Part shown: one piece after another, positions 27,869 through 39,100 of the stretch | Layout of the letters: the number at the start of each line of letters is the position of its first letter | Position numbering within the stretch: the first letter of the stretch is position 1 | Source: Ramlibacter pallidus | Lineage (GTDB): Bacteria > Pseudomonadota > Gammaproteobacteria > Burkholderiales > Burkholderiaceae_C | Direction: 5' to 3' | Length of the DNA: 64,000 bases | NCBI RefSeq assembly: GCF_015070875.1 | Contig: NZ_JADDIV010000006.1 | Coordinates: forward strand, 124,001-188,000 | Notes under the pieces: model-generated | What the model was told of the DNA's origin: nothing | Database searches by the model: none | What the model saw: the letters and a program-made list of their open reading frames with translations, nothing else | Program-made: the position numbers and the translations under genes

Positions 27869-28939
27869 ATGTGGCCCTACTGGATCCTGTTCCTGCTGCC
27901 CGCCCTCGCCGCGTTCACCGCCGGAACGGGGCCCAGGGCACACCTCCCGCAGCGGCAGGCCCGCTGGACGCCGGGCTGGCTGTTCGCCGCGGCCGCGACG
28001 AGCCTGATGATCGGCCTGCGCTACCAGGTCGGGGGCGACTGGTTCAACTACCTGCGGTACCTCGAGACGGTGCAGGGAGCGACGCTCCAGGAAGTCGTCA
28101 CCATGAAGGACCCCGGGTACCGCCTGCTCAACTGGCTCAGCGACGAACTCGACTGGGACATCTTCGGCGTCAACCTCGTCAGCGGGACGATCTTCACCAT
28201 CGGCCTGGCGTGCTTCTGCCGCAGCCTTCCGCGCCCATGGCTCGCGTTCGCCGTCGCGGTGCCCTACATGGTCATCGTGGTGGGCATGGGCTACACCCGC
28301 CAAGGCGTCGCGCTCGGCTTCGCGATGCTGGGCCTGCTGGCGCTGCAGAAGCGTTCGATCGCCTGGTTCGTGGTCTGGGTGGTGCTCGGCGCCACCTTCC
28401 ACCGGTCCGCGGTGCTGCTCCTGCCGATCGCGGCCCTCGCGAACTCCCGCAACCGCTACCTCACGATCGGGCTCGTCGGCGTGGTCACCGCGTCCGCCTA
28501 CTTCCTCCTGCTGCAGGACAGCGTCGACGACCTGATCGAGAACTACATCGAGGCCGAATACCAGTCGGAGGGCGCGCTCGTGCGGCTGCTGATGAACGCC
28601 GCGCCGGCGCTCGTCCTGCTGCTGTTCCGCAGGCGGTTCCGGTTCGCGCCCGGCGAGTCGGGACTCTGGCTGTGGCTGGCGGTGATCTCGCTGGCGCTGC
28701 TCGCCGGCCTCCTGGTCTCCCCCTCCACCACGGCCCTGGACCGGCTGGGACTCTACATGCTGCCCCTGCAGCTGGTGGTGCTGTCGCACCTGCCGTCGGT
28801 GTTCGGCTCGCCGGGGCGCGCCAACCGTGCGTGGGTCGTCGCCATCCTCGCCTACTGCGCGGCCGTGCAGTTCGTGTGGCTCAATTACGCCAGCCACTCC
28901 GTGGCCTGGAAACCCTACCGCTTCTACCTGTTCGAGTGA
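27869..28939 (+). CDS. EpsG family membrane protein (probable polysaccharide polymerase)
   Basis: A 356-residue protein with about ten hydrophobic spans. The segment MIGLRYQVGGDWFNYLRYLE, with its conserved GxDW/NYxxY-like pattern, and YTRQGVALGFAML are typical of EpsG-type proteins that polymerise exopolysaccharide repeat units (Wzy-like role). It is the only polymerase candidate in the cluster. GT genes flank it on both sides, with 24 and 49 bases between stops and starts. Confidence 0.85.
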   Translation: MWPYWILFLLPALAAFTAGTGPRAHLPQRQARWTPGWLFAAAATSLMIGLRYQVGGDWFNYLRYLETVQGATLQEVVTMKDPGYRLLNWLSDELDWDIFGVNLVSGTIFTIGLACFCRSLPRPWLAFAVAVPYMVIVVGMGYTRQGVALGFAMLGLLALQKRSIAWFVVWVVLGATFHRSAVLLLPIAALANSRNRYLTIGLVGVVTASAYFLLLQDSVDDLIENYIEAEYQSEGALVRLLMNAAPALVLLLFRRRFRFAPGESGLWLWLAVISLALLAGLLVSPSTTALDRLGLYMLPLQLVVLSHLPSVFGSPGRANRAWVVAILAYCAAVQFVWLNYASHSVAWKPYRFYLFE

Positions 28940-28988
28940 TTCCCAGAATGTGCTGCAACGTGTCCCCGGTCCGCGCGGGTCGGCCGGG

Positions 28989-30137
28989 ATGAAGGTCCTG
29001 CTGTTCGCCAACACCGAGTGGTACCTGTACAACTTCCGGCGCTCGCTGGCGCTGGCGCTGCGGGAGGCCGGGCACGAGGTGCTGCTCGTCTCGCCACCGG
29101 GCCCCTACGGCGAGAAGCTGCGGGAGCTGGGATTCCGCTGGATCCCCGCCCCGATGGAAAGGCGCAGCCTCAATCCGCTGCGCGAGCTCGGGCTGGTCCA
29201 CTGGCTGCGGCGCCTGCTGGTGGCGGAAAGCGTCGACATCGTCCATGGCTTCACCATCAAGTGCGCCGTGTATGGCTCGCTGGCTGGTCGCTTCGCCCGG
29301 CATGAGGGCGGCCGGCCCCAGCGCGTGAGCGCCGTCGCCGGCATGGGCTACGTGTTCATCAGCGACGACCTCACCGCACGCCTGCTGCGCCCCGTCGTGC
29401 GCGGGCTCCTGCGCTTCGCGCTCGACGGCGACGGCGCGCGGCTGATCCTGCAGAACCCGGACGACGTGGCCCTCTTCCACCGCGCCCGCCTGGTCCAGCC
29501 GGCGCGGATCCGCCTCATCCCGGGCTCGGGTGTCGACAGCGACCGGTTCGGGCCGCCCGGGCCCGCCGACGCGGCGTCCGGCGGGCAGGCGCTGCGCGTC
29601 CTCCTGCCGGCCAGGCTCCTCTGGGACAAGGGGGTCGCGGAGTTCGTGGAAGCCGCCCGCATCCTCCGTGCGGAAGGCCGGCGGATCGACTTCCTCCTCG
29701 CCGGCGACCCCGACCCCGGCAATCCCGCGGCCGTCCCGCAATCCGAGCTCCGGGCCTGGGTGGACGAGGAACTCCTGCAGTGGCTGGGCCACGTCGGCGA
29801 CATGCCGGCCCTGTTCCGCTCGGTGGACGTCGTGGCGCTCCCCAGCTACAGGGAAGGGCTGCCGAAGGGGCTGATCGAGGCCGGCGCATGCGCGCGGGCG
29901 CTGGTGACGACCGACGTGCCGGGTTGCCGCGAGGTCGTCGCCGACGGCGTGGACGGCTTGCTCGTCCCCGCGCGGGATGGCCAGGCGCTGGCCCGGGCCA
30001 TCGCGACGCTGCAGGACGACCCCGCGCTCCGGGCGCGGCTCGGCGCCGCCGCGCGGCAGAAGGTGCTGCGCGAATTCGACGAGCGCATCGTCATCCGCCG
30101 GACGCTGGACGTCTACGCCGAACTGGTGCGCGCCTGA
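28989..30137 (+). CDS. Glycosyltransferase family 4, PglA-like
   Basis: A 382-residue GT-B enzyme. The N-terminal MKVLLFANTEWYLYNFRRSL and FTIKCAVYGSLAGR resemble PglA-type enzymes that add the second sugar to an undecaprenyl-diphosphate-linked sugar. The C-terminal part has LRVLLPARLLWDKGVAEFVE, LFRSVDVVALPSYREGLPKG and the EX7E pattern (REGLPKGLIEAG). A role early in repeat-unit assembly is inferred from this resemblance. It is the last gene of the plus-strand cluster and converges on the giant tpsA gene 39 bases away, with no clear terminator between them. Confidence 0.87.
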   Translation: MKVLLFANTEWYLYNFRRSLALALREAGHEVLLVSPPGPYGEKLRELGFRWIPAPMERRSLNPLRELGLVHWLRRLLVAESVDIVHGFTIKCAVYGSLAGRFARHEGGRPQRVSAVAGMGYVFISDDLTARLLRPVVRGLLRFALDGDGARLILQNPDDVALFHRARLVQPARIRLIPGSGVDSDRFGPPGPADAASGGQALRVLLPARLLWDKGVAEFVEAARILRAEGRRIDFLLAGDPDPGNPAAVPQSELRAWVDEELLQWLGHVGDMPALFRSVDVVALPSYREGLPKGLIEAGACARALVTTDVPGCREVVADGVDGLLVPARDGQALARAIATLQDDPALRARLGAAARQKVLREFDERIVIRRTLDVYAELVRA

Positions 30138-30176
30138 GCGAGCCGCCGGACGCGGCCACCGCCCGGCTCGGCCCGG

Positions 30177-33100
30177 CTATCGCTCCATCATCCCGCTCAG
30201 TTCCCGCACCTTGGCCGCGCCCAGCCCCATGCCGGCCATCTGCGCCTGCGCCTTCTCGCGGCCCTTGCCCATCGTCTCCGCGTAGACCTGCTCCGCGGTC
30301 TTGCCGGAGGGCACCGCGACGCCGAGGCCCTGGAGGATCTCCGCCTTCTGCGACGGCGTCGGCTGCAAGGCTGCCGCCGCGGCATCCAGGTGCGCGCGGA
30401 ACTGCCGCGTCACTTCCGCGGACGGCAGGTGGGCGGGCAGCTCGATGCCTTCCCTGTCCAGGATGCGGCGCTGGTCGGCCACGGTCAGCACGCCCAGCGG
30501 CTTGCCCGTTTCGGCCTGCGTGTACGCCTTCAGCATCGCGTCGCGCGCTTCCTCGCGCATCGCATCCACCGCGGCGGCGATCGCCGTGGCGGCCTGCACC
30601 GCCGGATCCTGCAGCAGCCGCAGCGCGACCACTTGGTCCTGCGCCTGGAACTGCTTCGCCAGCGGCAGCAGGCTGCGCAGGGTGGCCTGCTTCTCCTCCT
30701 CGTCCTGCACGGGCGGGGGCGCGGTGCTCACGTCGATGCCGAAGGCCGTGACCACTTCCTTCCAGCGCCGCACCTTGTTGCCGTAGTACTTGGCCTTGAC
30801 GGAGAAGGCATAGGGGTTCTTCACCCGCGCCCCTTCCTTCTCGGCCTTGGCCGCCAGCGCGTCCGCCGCCGCCTTCTCCTCGGGCGTCATCAGCCTGGCG
30901 AGTTCCGTCTTGGCTTCGTCGCGCTTGGCCTGGGCGGCCTTCTGCGCGGCCAGGAAGGTCTTCTCGCTTTCGGCCTTCTTCTGCTGCTTCTCGCGCGCCG
31001 TCAGCGCGGTGTCGGCATCGATGTCCGCATCGCGCCGGGTGCGCTCCGCGGTCGCCAGCTGCTCGTCGCGGCGGGCCTCGATGTCCTTCTTCTGCGCGGT
31101 GAAGGTGCTGTCCGCCTTGGCCTTCGCGTCCGTGTGCTGCTGCGCGATCTCCGTCAGGCGCGCGGCCTTTTCGGTGGCCGGCAGCTTGTTGGCCGCCTCC
31201 GTTTCGCGCTGCTTGGCCAGGTCGGCGGCGGCCTTCGCGCGTTCCGAATCGGCCTGGGCCACCTTCTCGTCGCGATCGGCCGCCGCCTTGGCCACATCGG
31301 CATCGTGCCGGGCCTGCAGGTCGTTCTTGCGCAGCGCCGCTTCCTTCTCGATGCGGGCTCGCTCGCTCTTCTTGTTCTCTTCCGGCAGCGTCGTGCTGAT
31401 GTTCGCGAGCTCGCGGTCCTTGCGGTCCTCCGAGGCCTTCTCCCTCGTGGACTTCGTCTTCTCGAGGGCGTCGGCGGCGTCCTGGTAGGCCTTGGCAGCC
31501 TGCGCCTCGGCCACGCGCTGGTCGCGTTCCACCTTCGCGTCCTCCACTGCCTGCTTCTTCGCCTCGGCGGCGGCCGCGACCTGCTCGTCGCGCACCTTTT
31601 CGCGGTCCTTCTTCAGCGCGTCGTACTTGTCGGCGATCTTCTTCTTCGCGGCATCCTTGTCGGCGGCCGGGAGCTTCGGATCGATGGCGGCTTCCTCCGC
31701 CTTGCGGGCTTCGTCGTCGCGCGCCGCCTTCGTGGCCTCCTGCTTCTTCGCGTGGTCGGCGGCGACCGTTTCGAGGTCGCGCGCCTGCTCCTCCGCGTTG
31801 GCCTTCAGCTTGTCGGCCTTGTCCTGGGCGGACAGGCTGTCGTCGGCCTGGACGGCCTCGTCCTTCTTCGCCCTCGCCTCGGCCTTCTCGGCCAGCGCCT
31901 TGCGGCGCGCCTCGTCGAGGTCGGCCAGTTCCTTGCGCACCTTGGCTTCCTTGCCGGCCTGGGCAAGCCTGTCGTCGCGCTGCTGGTCCAGGTCGCGCTC
32001 CATCTTCTGGCGGGCCGCCTTCACGTCCGCGTCCGCGGCCTGGTCCTTGTCGGCCTGCTCCACGCCCTTGTCGTGCTCGGCGTCGAGCTTGCCCTTCTCG
32101 GCGGCATGCGCTTCCTTGGCCTTCGTCTCGGCCGCGGCGAAGTCCTGCTCCGCCTTCTTGCGGGCGGCGGCCTTGTCCTTCGCCGTCATCTTGGTGTCCT
32201 TGGCGATCCGGGCCAGCTCGGCGTCGCGCTTTTTCCGCGCGTCGCCCACCGCGTCATCGCGCTTCTTGTCCTGGTCCTTCAGGGCGTCGTCGCGCTTCTT
32301 GTCCAGGTCCGCGACCTTCTCGTTGCGTGCCTTGTCGGCCTTGGCCAGCGCATCCTTCACGTCCTGCGTCGGCTGCAGGCCCAGGCGGTCGCGTTCGGCC
32401 TTCGCCAGGGTCTCCTGCCTCGCCTGCTCCGCATCGGCCCTGGCCTTCTCCCGGGCGGTCACGGCCTCCTGCAGCTTGTCGGCTTCGGCCTTGGCGCTGG
32501 CCTCCCTGGCGTCCTCGAGCTCCTTGCGGGCTTCGGCCACCTTCTCCTGCGCCTTCTTCGCGTTCTCGGCCTTCTTGTCCGCTTTCTGCGCATCGGTCAG
32601 GCCGGCCTGCTTGTCGATGTCCGCATCGTCCTTCTTCTGCTGCTCCAGGACCTTGTCGACCTTCGCCTTGGAGGCTTCCTGCGCGGTCTTGTCCGCTTCC
32701 AGGCGCGCCTTCCTGGCGTCGTTGTCGGCCTTGGCCTTGTCGGCGTCCGCCTTGAGTTCCACCACACGGGCAGCCTTCTCGGCATTCACCTCGCCCTTGC
32801 GGTCGATCTGCTTCTGCCTGGCGTCGATCTCCTTGGCTTCGTCGGCGGTCTTCGTGGCCAGCGCCACCTGCACCTTGGCGTTGTCGTCGGCGTGCCGCCC
32901 CTGCGATTCGGCCGCCTTGGTCTCGGCGGCTTCCTTGCGGCCCAGGGTCTTGTCGGCGTACTGGTTGCGCGCATCGAGCGCCGCGACGGCGTTCTGCTGC
33001 TTGGTCGCGTCGGCCGTCTCGGCATTGGCCTGCTTCTTGGCCTCGAACTCCGACTGGATCTTCGCCTTGGCGGCGTCCTGCGCCGGGGCGCCGGCGGTCT

Positions 33101-36100
33101 TGTCGATCGCCTTCAGCGCCTTGTCGCGCTCGGCCGCCGCCCGATCGTCGGCCTTCTGCTGGTCGTAGCTCGCCTTCTGGTCCTTCTTCGACTGGTCGGA
33201 AGAGATCCGCCTCTCGGCTTCCGTCGCCTTGCGGTCGGCGTAGGCGACGTTGTTCTGGCGCTTGTTCTCGGTGGCCTCGTCCTTGGTCTGCAGGCCGAGC
33301 CTGGCCTTGGTGTCTTCCGTCTTGTTCTGCAGCGCCGTGCCGACCTTGCTGTCCTTCGCCTTCTGGACGGTGTCGGTCACTTCCTTGCGCGCCTTCTTGC
33401 TGGGCACGATCACGCCCACGCTCACGCTGGTGTTCGACTTGGTCGATTCGTTCACGTCCTGGCGCTGCTCCACGGTCACGGCGGCGCCGTGCGTGTCGAG
33501 CGTGCCGGCCTTGATCACGCTGTCCACGCCGGTCACGCCGGTGCCCTTCACGTCGATGCCGCCGGCGGCCTTCACGTCGGCTTTCCCGCCGACCTTGATG
33601 GACGCGTTCTGGTTCGTCACCTGGTTGGTGTTCTCGGACGCGCTCTCCACCTTCACGCTACCCTGGCCGTTCTGCGACTTCACGTCGGCCTTGAGGCCGA
33701 CCTCCGCCGAGTCGTTGTTGATGCGCACGGTGCGCGTGCTCACGGCCGACTCCACCACCAGCTTGCCCTTGCCGGCGTCGATGCTGGCATCCTGCTTGAC
33801 GTCCACCGCCGTGCCTTCCAGGCGGATGCCGTCCCCCGCCTTGATGGTCAGGTTGGACGCGGTCAGGGTGCCGCCGCGCTTGGTGGAACTGCTCTCGGAT
33901 TCGTCGGTGACGCTGGCGCCGACCTTGGCGCCGCCGCCCTTCGCGCCCGCCTCCAGGTCGACCTGTGCCGACTTGCCCTGCGCGGTCCGCGTGTAGGTGT
34001 CTTCCACCGCCTTGAAATCGACCTTGCCCTGCGTCTCGATGGAAGCGTTGTCCCGGGCGGCGATGTTGGTGCCTTCCAGGGTGATGTCGCCCTTGGACTT
34101 CAGCACCACGTTGCCGGCGCTGATGGAGCCCGCCACGCCGGTGGACGAATTCTCGCGCGTGGACATCGTGCCGCCGCCCCCGCCGATGCTGCCCTCCTTG
34201 CCGGAGACGTTGGCGGAGAAGCTGGCGTTGGCGCTCTCGGAGTCGCTCGACGCGCTGGTCGTGTTGCGCGCGGCCTGGAAATCGATCTTGCCTTCCTTGG
34301 CTTCGATCGAGGCCGTGCCGCCCGCGGCCAGGTTGGTGCCGACCAGCGTCACGTCCTTCTTGGCCTCGATCGTCAGGTCCGTGCCGGCCTTGAACGACGC
34401 GGCGGTCTGGCGCGTGGACGAGGACGCATCCGTTTCCTTGCTGCCGGAGCCGGAGCCGGAGATGGTGCCGTCCATGCTGACGCCGATGGTCACGTCGGCC
34501 TTGGTCGTGGTCTTGCTGGCCTGGTCGCTGCTTTCGGCGGCCAGGATGTTGACGCTGCCCTTGGCCGCCGTCACCTCGATCGCCTTGGCCGCTTCCACGT
34601 TCGTCCCGGCGAAGGTGGCGTCGCCCTCGCGCGCCGTGAAGGTGACGTTGCCCCCGGAGGTGAAGCTGGAGGTCCTGGCCTCGCTGCCGCTGGCGGTCGA
34701 AGTCGTCTTGGTGGTCGAGATCTTCAGTTCGGCCTTGACCGAGCCGGCGTCCGGCACCGACAAGCCGTTGATGCTCTCGCTGGCCGCGGCCATGTCGAAG
34801 TCGGCCTTGCCCTTGTCGTTCATGAAGCTGCCGACCACGCCGCCCAGGCCGGTCTCCGCCGTGATGCCGAGGCTGACGTCGACCGACAGCGAATCGCCGG
34901 TTTCGGTGTAGGTGTCCTTGGCCGCGCGGCTCTGGATGCTGGCGGCTTCCACCTTGATGTCGCCGCCCGCGGCGACCTGCGTGCCCTGCTCCGTGAAGTC
35001 GCCGCCGGCCTTGAGGGTCATGTTGCCGCCGGAACTCAGGCCCGACACCTGCGCGGTGGTCTGGGTCGCGCTGCCGTTCGATTCCTTGTGTTCGACCCCC
35101 AGCTTGGCGCCCGCTCCGTCGATCGACGCTTCCGCGCCGACGTACAGGGACGTCGACTTGCTGGTCTTGGTGACGGTGGTGCTGTCGTCGGCGGCCAGCA
35201 CGTTGATGTCCCCGCCGGCGACGAGCTTCAGGTCGCCGCCGGTGGCGATGTTCGAGCCCGTGATGTTCACGTCGCCCTTGATCGCGCCTTCGCCGGCGTT
35301 CAGGTTGCCGCCCACGCTGATGCCCGAGCGCAGGTGCGTGGTGGAGTCGATGCGGGTCGTCTCTTCCGAGCTGTTGTACAGCGTGCCCTTGGCGGACGCC
35401 TTGCTCTGCGTGGCGTTGTCGCCCGCGTCGGCCTTCGCCTCGCCGCCGAAGAAGGAGCTCGACTTCTTCTCCGAGGTGATGGTGGTGGATTCCTGGAACG
35501 TGGTGACGTTCAGGTTGCCGCCGATGCCCTCCACGTTCAGGTCCTTGCCCACCGCGATCTCGGAGCCGACCACGTTGGTGTCGCCGCCCGACTTGATCGT
35601 CAGGCTGCCACCGAAGTTGACCGTGCTGGCCTTGCCCGTGGTGCGGTCGATGGTGGTCTTCTCGCTGCTGCTGGTGTTCCAGCTGTCGGTCTGGGTGTCC
35701 TGCCTGGAGCTCGACGTCTCGGCCTGGGCCGTGATGGTGAGGGTGCGGCCAGCATCCAGCCGGCCATCGCCGGTCACGTCGACGGAACTGCCTTCGATCT
35801 TGATGTCGCGCTTGGCGCTGGCGTCGAGGTTGCCGCCGACCGTCAGGCCGGAGCCCTGCACCTGCGTGCGCTGCGTGCTGCTGCGCTCGGTCGTATCGTA
35901 GCCACCCTGGCTGGTGTTCGTCACCGACGATTCCAGGCTCTTGCGCTCGATGCCGGTGAAGGTGATGTCACGGCCGGCCTCCAGCTTCGCATCGCCGCCC
36001 GCGGCGACCTGGCCGCCCTTCGAGGTGATGTCCTGCGCCGCCTTGATCTGCAGGTTGCCGGTGGATTCGATGGTGGCCGTCTGGCCGACGACCGTGGTGA

Positions 36101-39100
36101 GCCCCTGCCCGTGCGCGCCGCGCACGACCTCGTCGCGCGTCAAGGTCTCGTTCACGACAGAACCGGTGCGCGACTCCAGGGCCACGTTGCCCCCGCGCAG
36201 GGTGCCGCTCTGGTTGAGGATGTCGCCGGTGGCCGCGATGCTCAGGCCGTTGGCGGCGACCAGCGTGCCCATGCGGTTGGTGAAGGTGGTGCCCGCGTCG
36301 ATCGTGATGTTGTTGGAAGCGACGAAAGCACCGGTGTTGGTGATGGCGCCTTCGGTCTTGATGTTGATGTTGGAGGCAACGAAGCGGGCGCCGTCCGCGA
36401 GCTTCGCCTTGGTGGCGTCCGACAGGTACAGCTGCGGCACCAGCACCTTCTTGCCGTTCACCACCGTCTCGACCATCCAGACGATGTCCTTTTTCAGGTT
36501 GGCCAGCTGCTCCGCGGTGAGCGCCACGCCGACGCGCAGCTTGAGGTCGCCGCTGACCGAGGCGGCGTTCGCCATCAGCAGCTTGAACTGGTCGTTCTCG
36601 CTGGCCAGGCCGTCGGCGATGAACAGCTGGCCGGCGGCGGCCAGCAACTGCTGGCGCAGCAGCTGCTGCTCGAAGTACGGGTCGCCGACGCGCATGTACT
36701 TGGTCGGGTCGAGGCCGAGGCTCTTGAGCAGCAGGTCCGAGCCGTACAGGCCTTCCAGGCTCATGAGCCTCGGATTGGTCTCGAAGAGGTAGGGCGACGA
36801 CGGGCTGGCCGCCGGCACGAAGAAGGGGCTGCTGCCCAGGGTGGCGATGCCCCCAAGAGTGGCGGTGCCGAGCGGCTGGGCGCCGACGGCGCCGGGCGTC
36901 ATGGGCGACCCGGCGGCCGGGGTGGAAGGCGGCGTCGGGCTCGGGATCGGTGCGGAATTGGGTTTCCGGTCGCCCGTGCTGTTGTTCACCACGTCGGTGA
37001 TGTGGATGTTGATGGCGCCGACCGCCTGCACCGTCGACGCGATGCCCTGCTTGTAGTAGAAGGGGTCGGTCGCCAGCGAGATGTTGTCGAACCGCTTCTT
37101 GTGCCACAGCGCGTCGTCGGGGCCCGGGCCGTCCACGTAGCCGTAGAAGCACCGGTCGCCGTCGCAATTGACGCCGGGGTTGCTCTCGACGCCCCCGTCC
37201 TCGTAGCTGACCACGTACGCGCTCTCGCGGTAGCGCAGCTTCTCCGCCTTGTTCTCGAAGGTCGCGCCCGGCGCGCCGTTCACGTTGACGTCGCGGCCCG
37301 CGGACATCAGGCTGATGTAGTTGAGCGCCTGGTTCTCGATGTACAGCGTCAGGTCGCGCCCGGCGATCAGCTTGGCGCGCGGCGCGAGGTTGGGGCCGCC
37401 CGTGAATTGCTCTTCGTACATGTCGACGCCCGCCGTGCAGCGGTGGCCGATGCGTCCCTCGTCGAAGTGGTCCGCGAAGGTGCCGCAGTTGCTGTACACC
37501 TCCACCATGGCGCCGAGGCCGTCGAGGTTGCCGTCGTACTCGAAGGAGCCGGACGAGCGGCGGCCGACGTGGACCTCCTGCTTCACGGGGGCACTGTCGG
37601 TGGTGGTGTTCTCCAGGAAGCTGGCGTTGACCTGGATGTCGCCGGTCCGCGCCTCGATGTCGGAGTCGACGTTCCGTACCGTCACCGCCTGCGCCGAGCC
37701 GAGCAGCGTGGTGCTGTCGGGAGCCCCCAGCAGCATGTTGCCGAGGTTGCTGAAGGTGTAGGCGCGCATGCCCACCCACGACTGGTTGATGTACTGGCGC
37801 GAGACGAATGCGGTGAGGTTCTGGCCGCTGAACAGCAGGCCGCCGGAGTTGGTGACCGACTGCGTGGCGGCGTCGCCGCTGCGCGAATCGATCAGCAGGG
37901 AGCCGTCGCGCGAGACGATGCTCGCGACCTTGCCGGTGGCCGACGTGTTGGCGAGCGTGTGGTTGTCGGTGATCGACAGGTCGCCGACCGCATAGATGTC
38001 GGCCGCCGCCGCGGCGGTGGACATGTTGGCGAGCGAGCGCACCTGCAGGCCCATCGTGCCGCCGGACTCGATCACCCTGCGGTTGGTGAGGATGCTGGCT
38101 CCAGCCAGCAGCGCGGACGCGCCGTACAGGCGGCCGTCGTTGGTGATGGTGTCGAAGTAGACGCCCAGCTGCGCCCCGGCGATCGTGCCGGTGTTGGCCA
38201 GCGAAGCGCCGCGGGTGCCGTTCTGGTTGAGGGCCAGGACTCCGTCGGAGGCGACGGTGCCCGCATTGGTGAGGCTGGACACGACGAGCGTCGCCGCGTC
38301 GTCGCCGAAGAGGCGCCCGCTGCCGGCGTTGTCCACCGAGGCGTAGGTGACCGACAGCGTGCGTCCCTCCACGGTGCCGCTGTTGGCCAGCGTGCCGCCG
38401 GGGCCGGCCTGCTGCAGCGTGAGGCTGCCCGGGGTGGCGATGGAGGCCCCGGTATGGTTCGTCAAGGTGTCCGCCGTGATCGCCAGGCTGTCCTGCCCGT
38501 ACAGCTGGCCGCTGTTGGCCACCGCGTCGAGCTGGACGGAAAGCACGCGGGCCTTGACCTCGGCACCGGCCTCGTTGGTGAGGCTGGTGGAAGCCGCGCC
38601 ATGGCCCTGCACGTCCAGCGTGCCGTTGGCCAGGATCGCGCCACCCGTCTGGTTGGTGAGGGCGTTCGTGCGCAGGGCCAGGCCGCCGAGGCTGGCGAGA
38701 TCGCCGGCGTTGGTGATCGTGCCCGCCGTGATCGCGGTCGAAGCGCCCTGCACCAGGCCGGTGGCGCGGTTGGTCACCGTGCCCGCCTCGACGGTCAGGG
38801 CGGCGTCGCTGGCGACCAGGCCGGCGTTGTCCACGCTGTCCGCTGTCACGGTCACGTCCGAGCCGCCGCGGATGCCCTGCGTCCCGTTGTCGTTGCTGGC
38901 CGCGTCGACGCTCAGGCTGGCGGCGGCGACCTCGACGGTGTTCCCGCCGAACAGGGCAGAGTCCTGCAGCGTGACGCCTTGGGTGGCGGTCACACGGGTG
39001 CGGCCCAGGCCGCTGCCGTCCGCGTCGGTGCCGTCCGCCTCGCCCATGACCCTGGCGCCGGCCTGCAGTGCCACGCTGTCGGCAGCTGCCGTGAGATGGC

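Noticed and set aside
30138-30176. Possible terminator between the PglA-like gene and tpsA
   Set aside because: A GC-rich imperfect palindrome is present (CCCGGCTCGGCCCGG), but neither strand shows a T-run after it.
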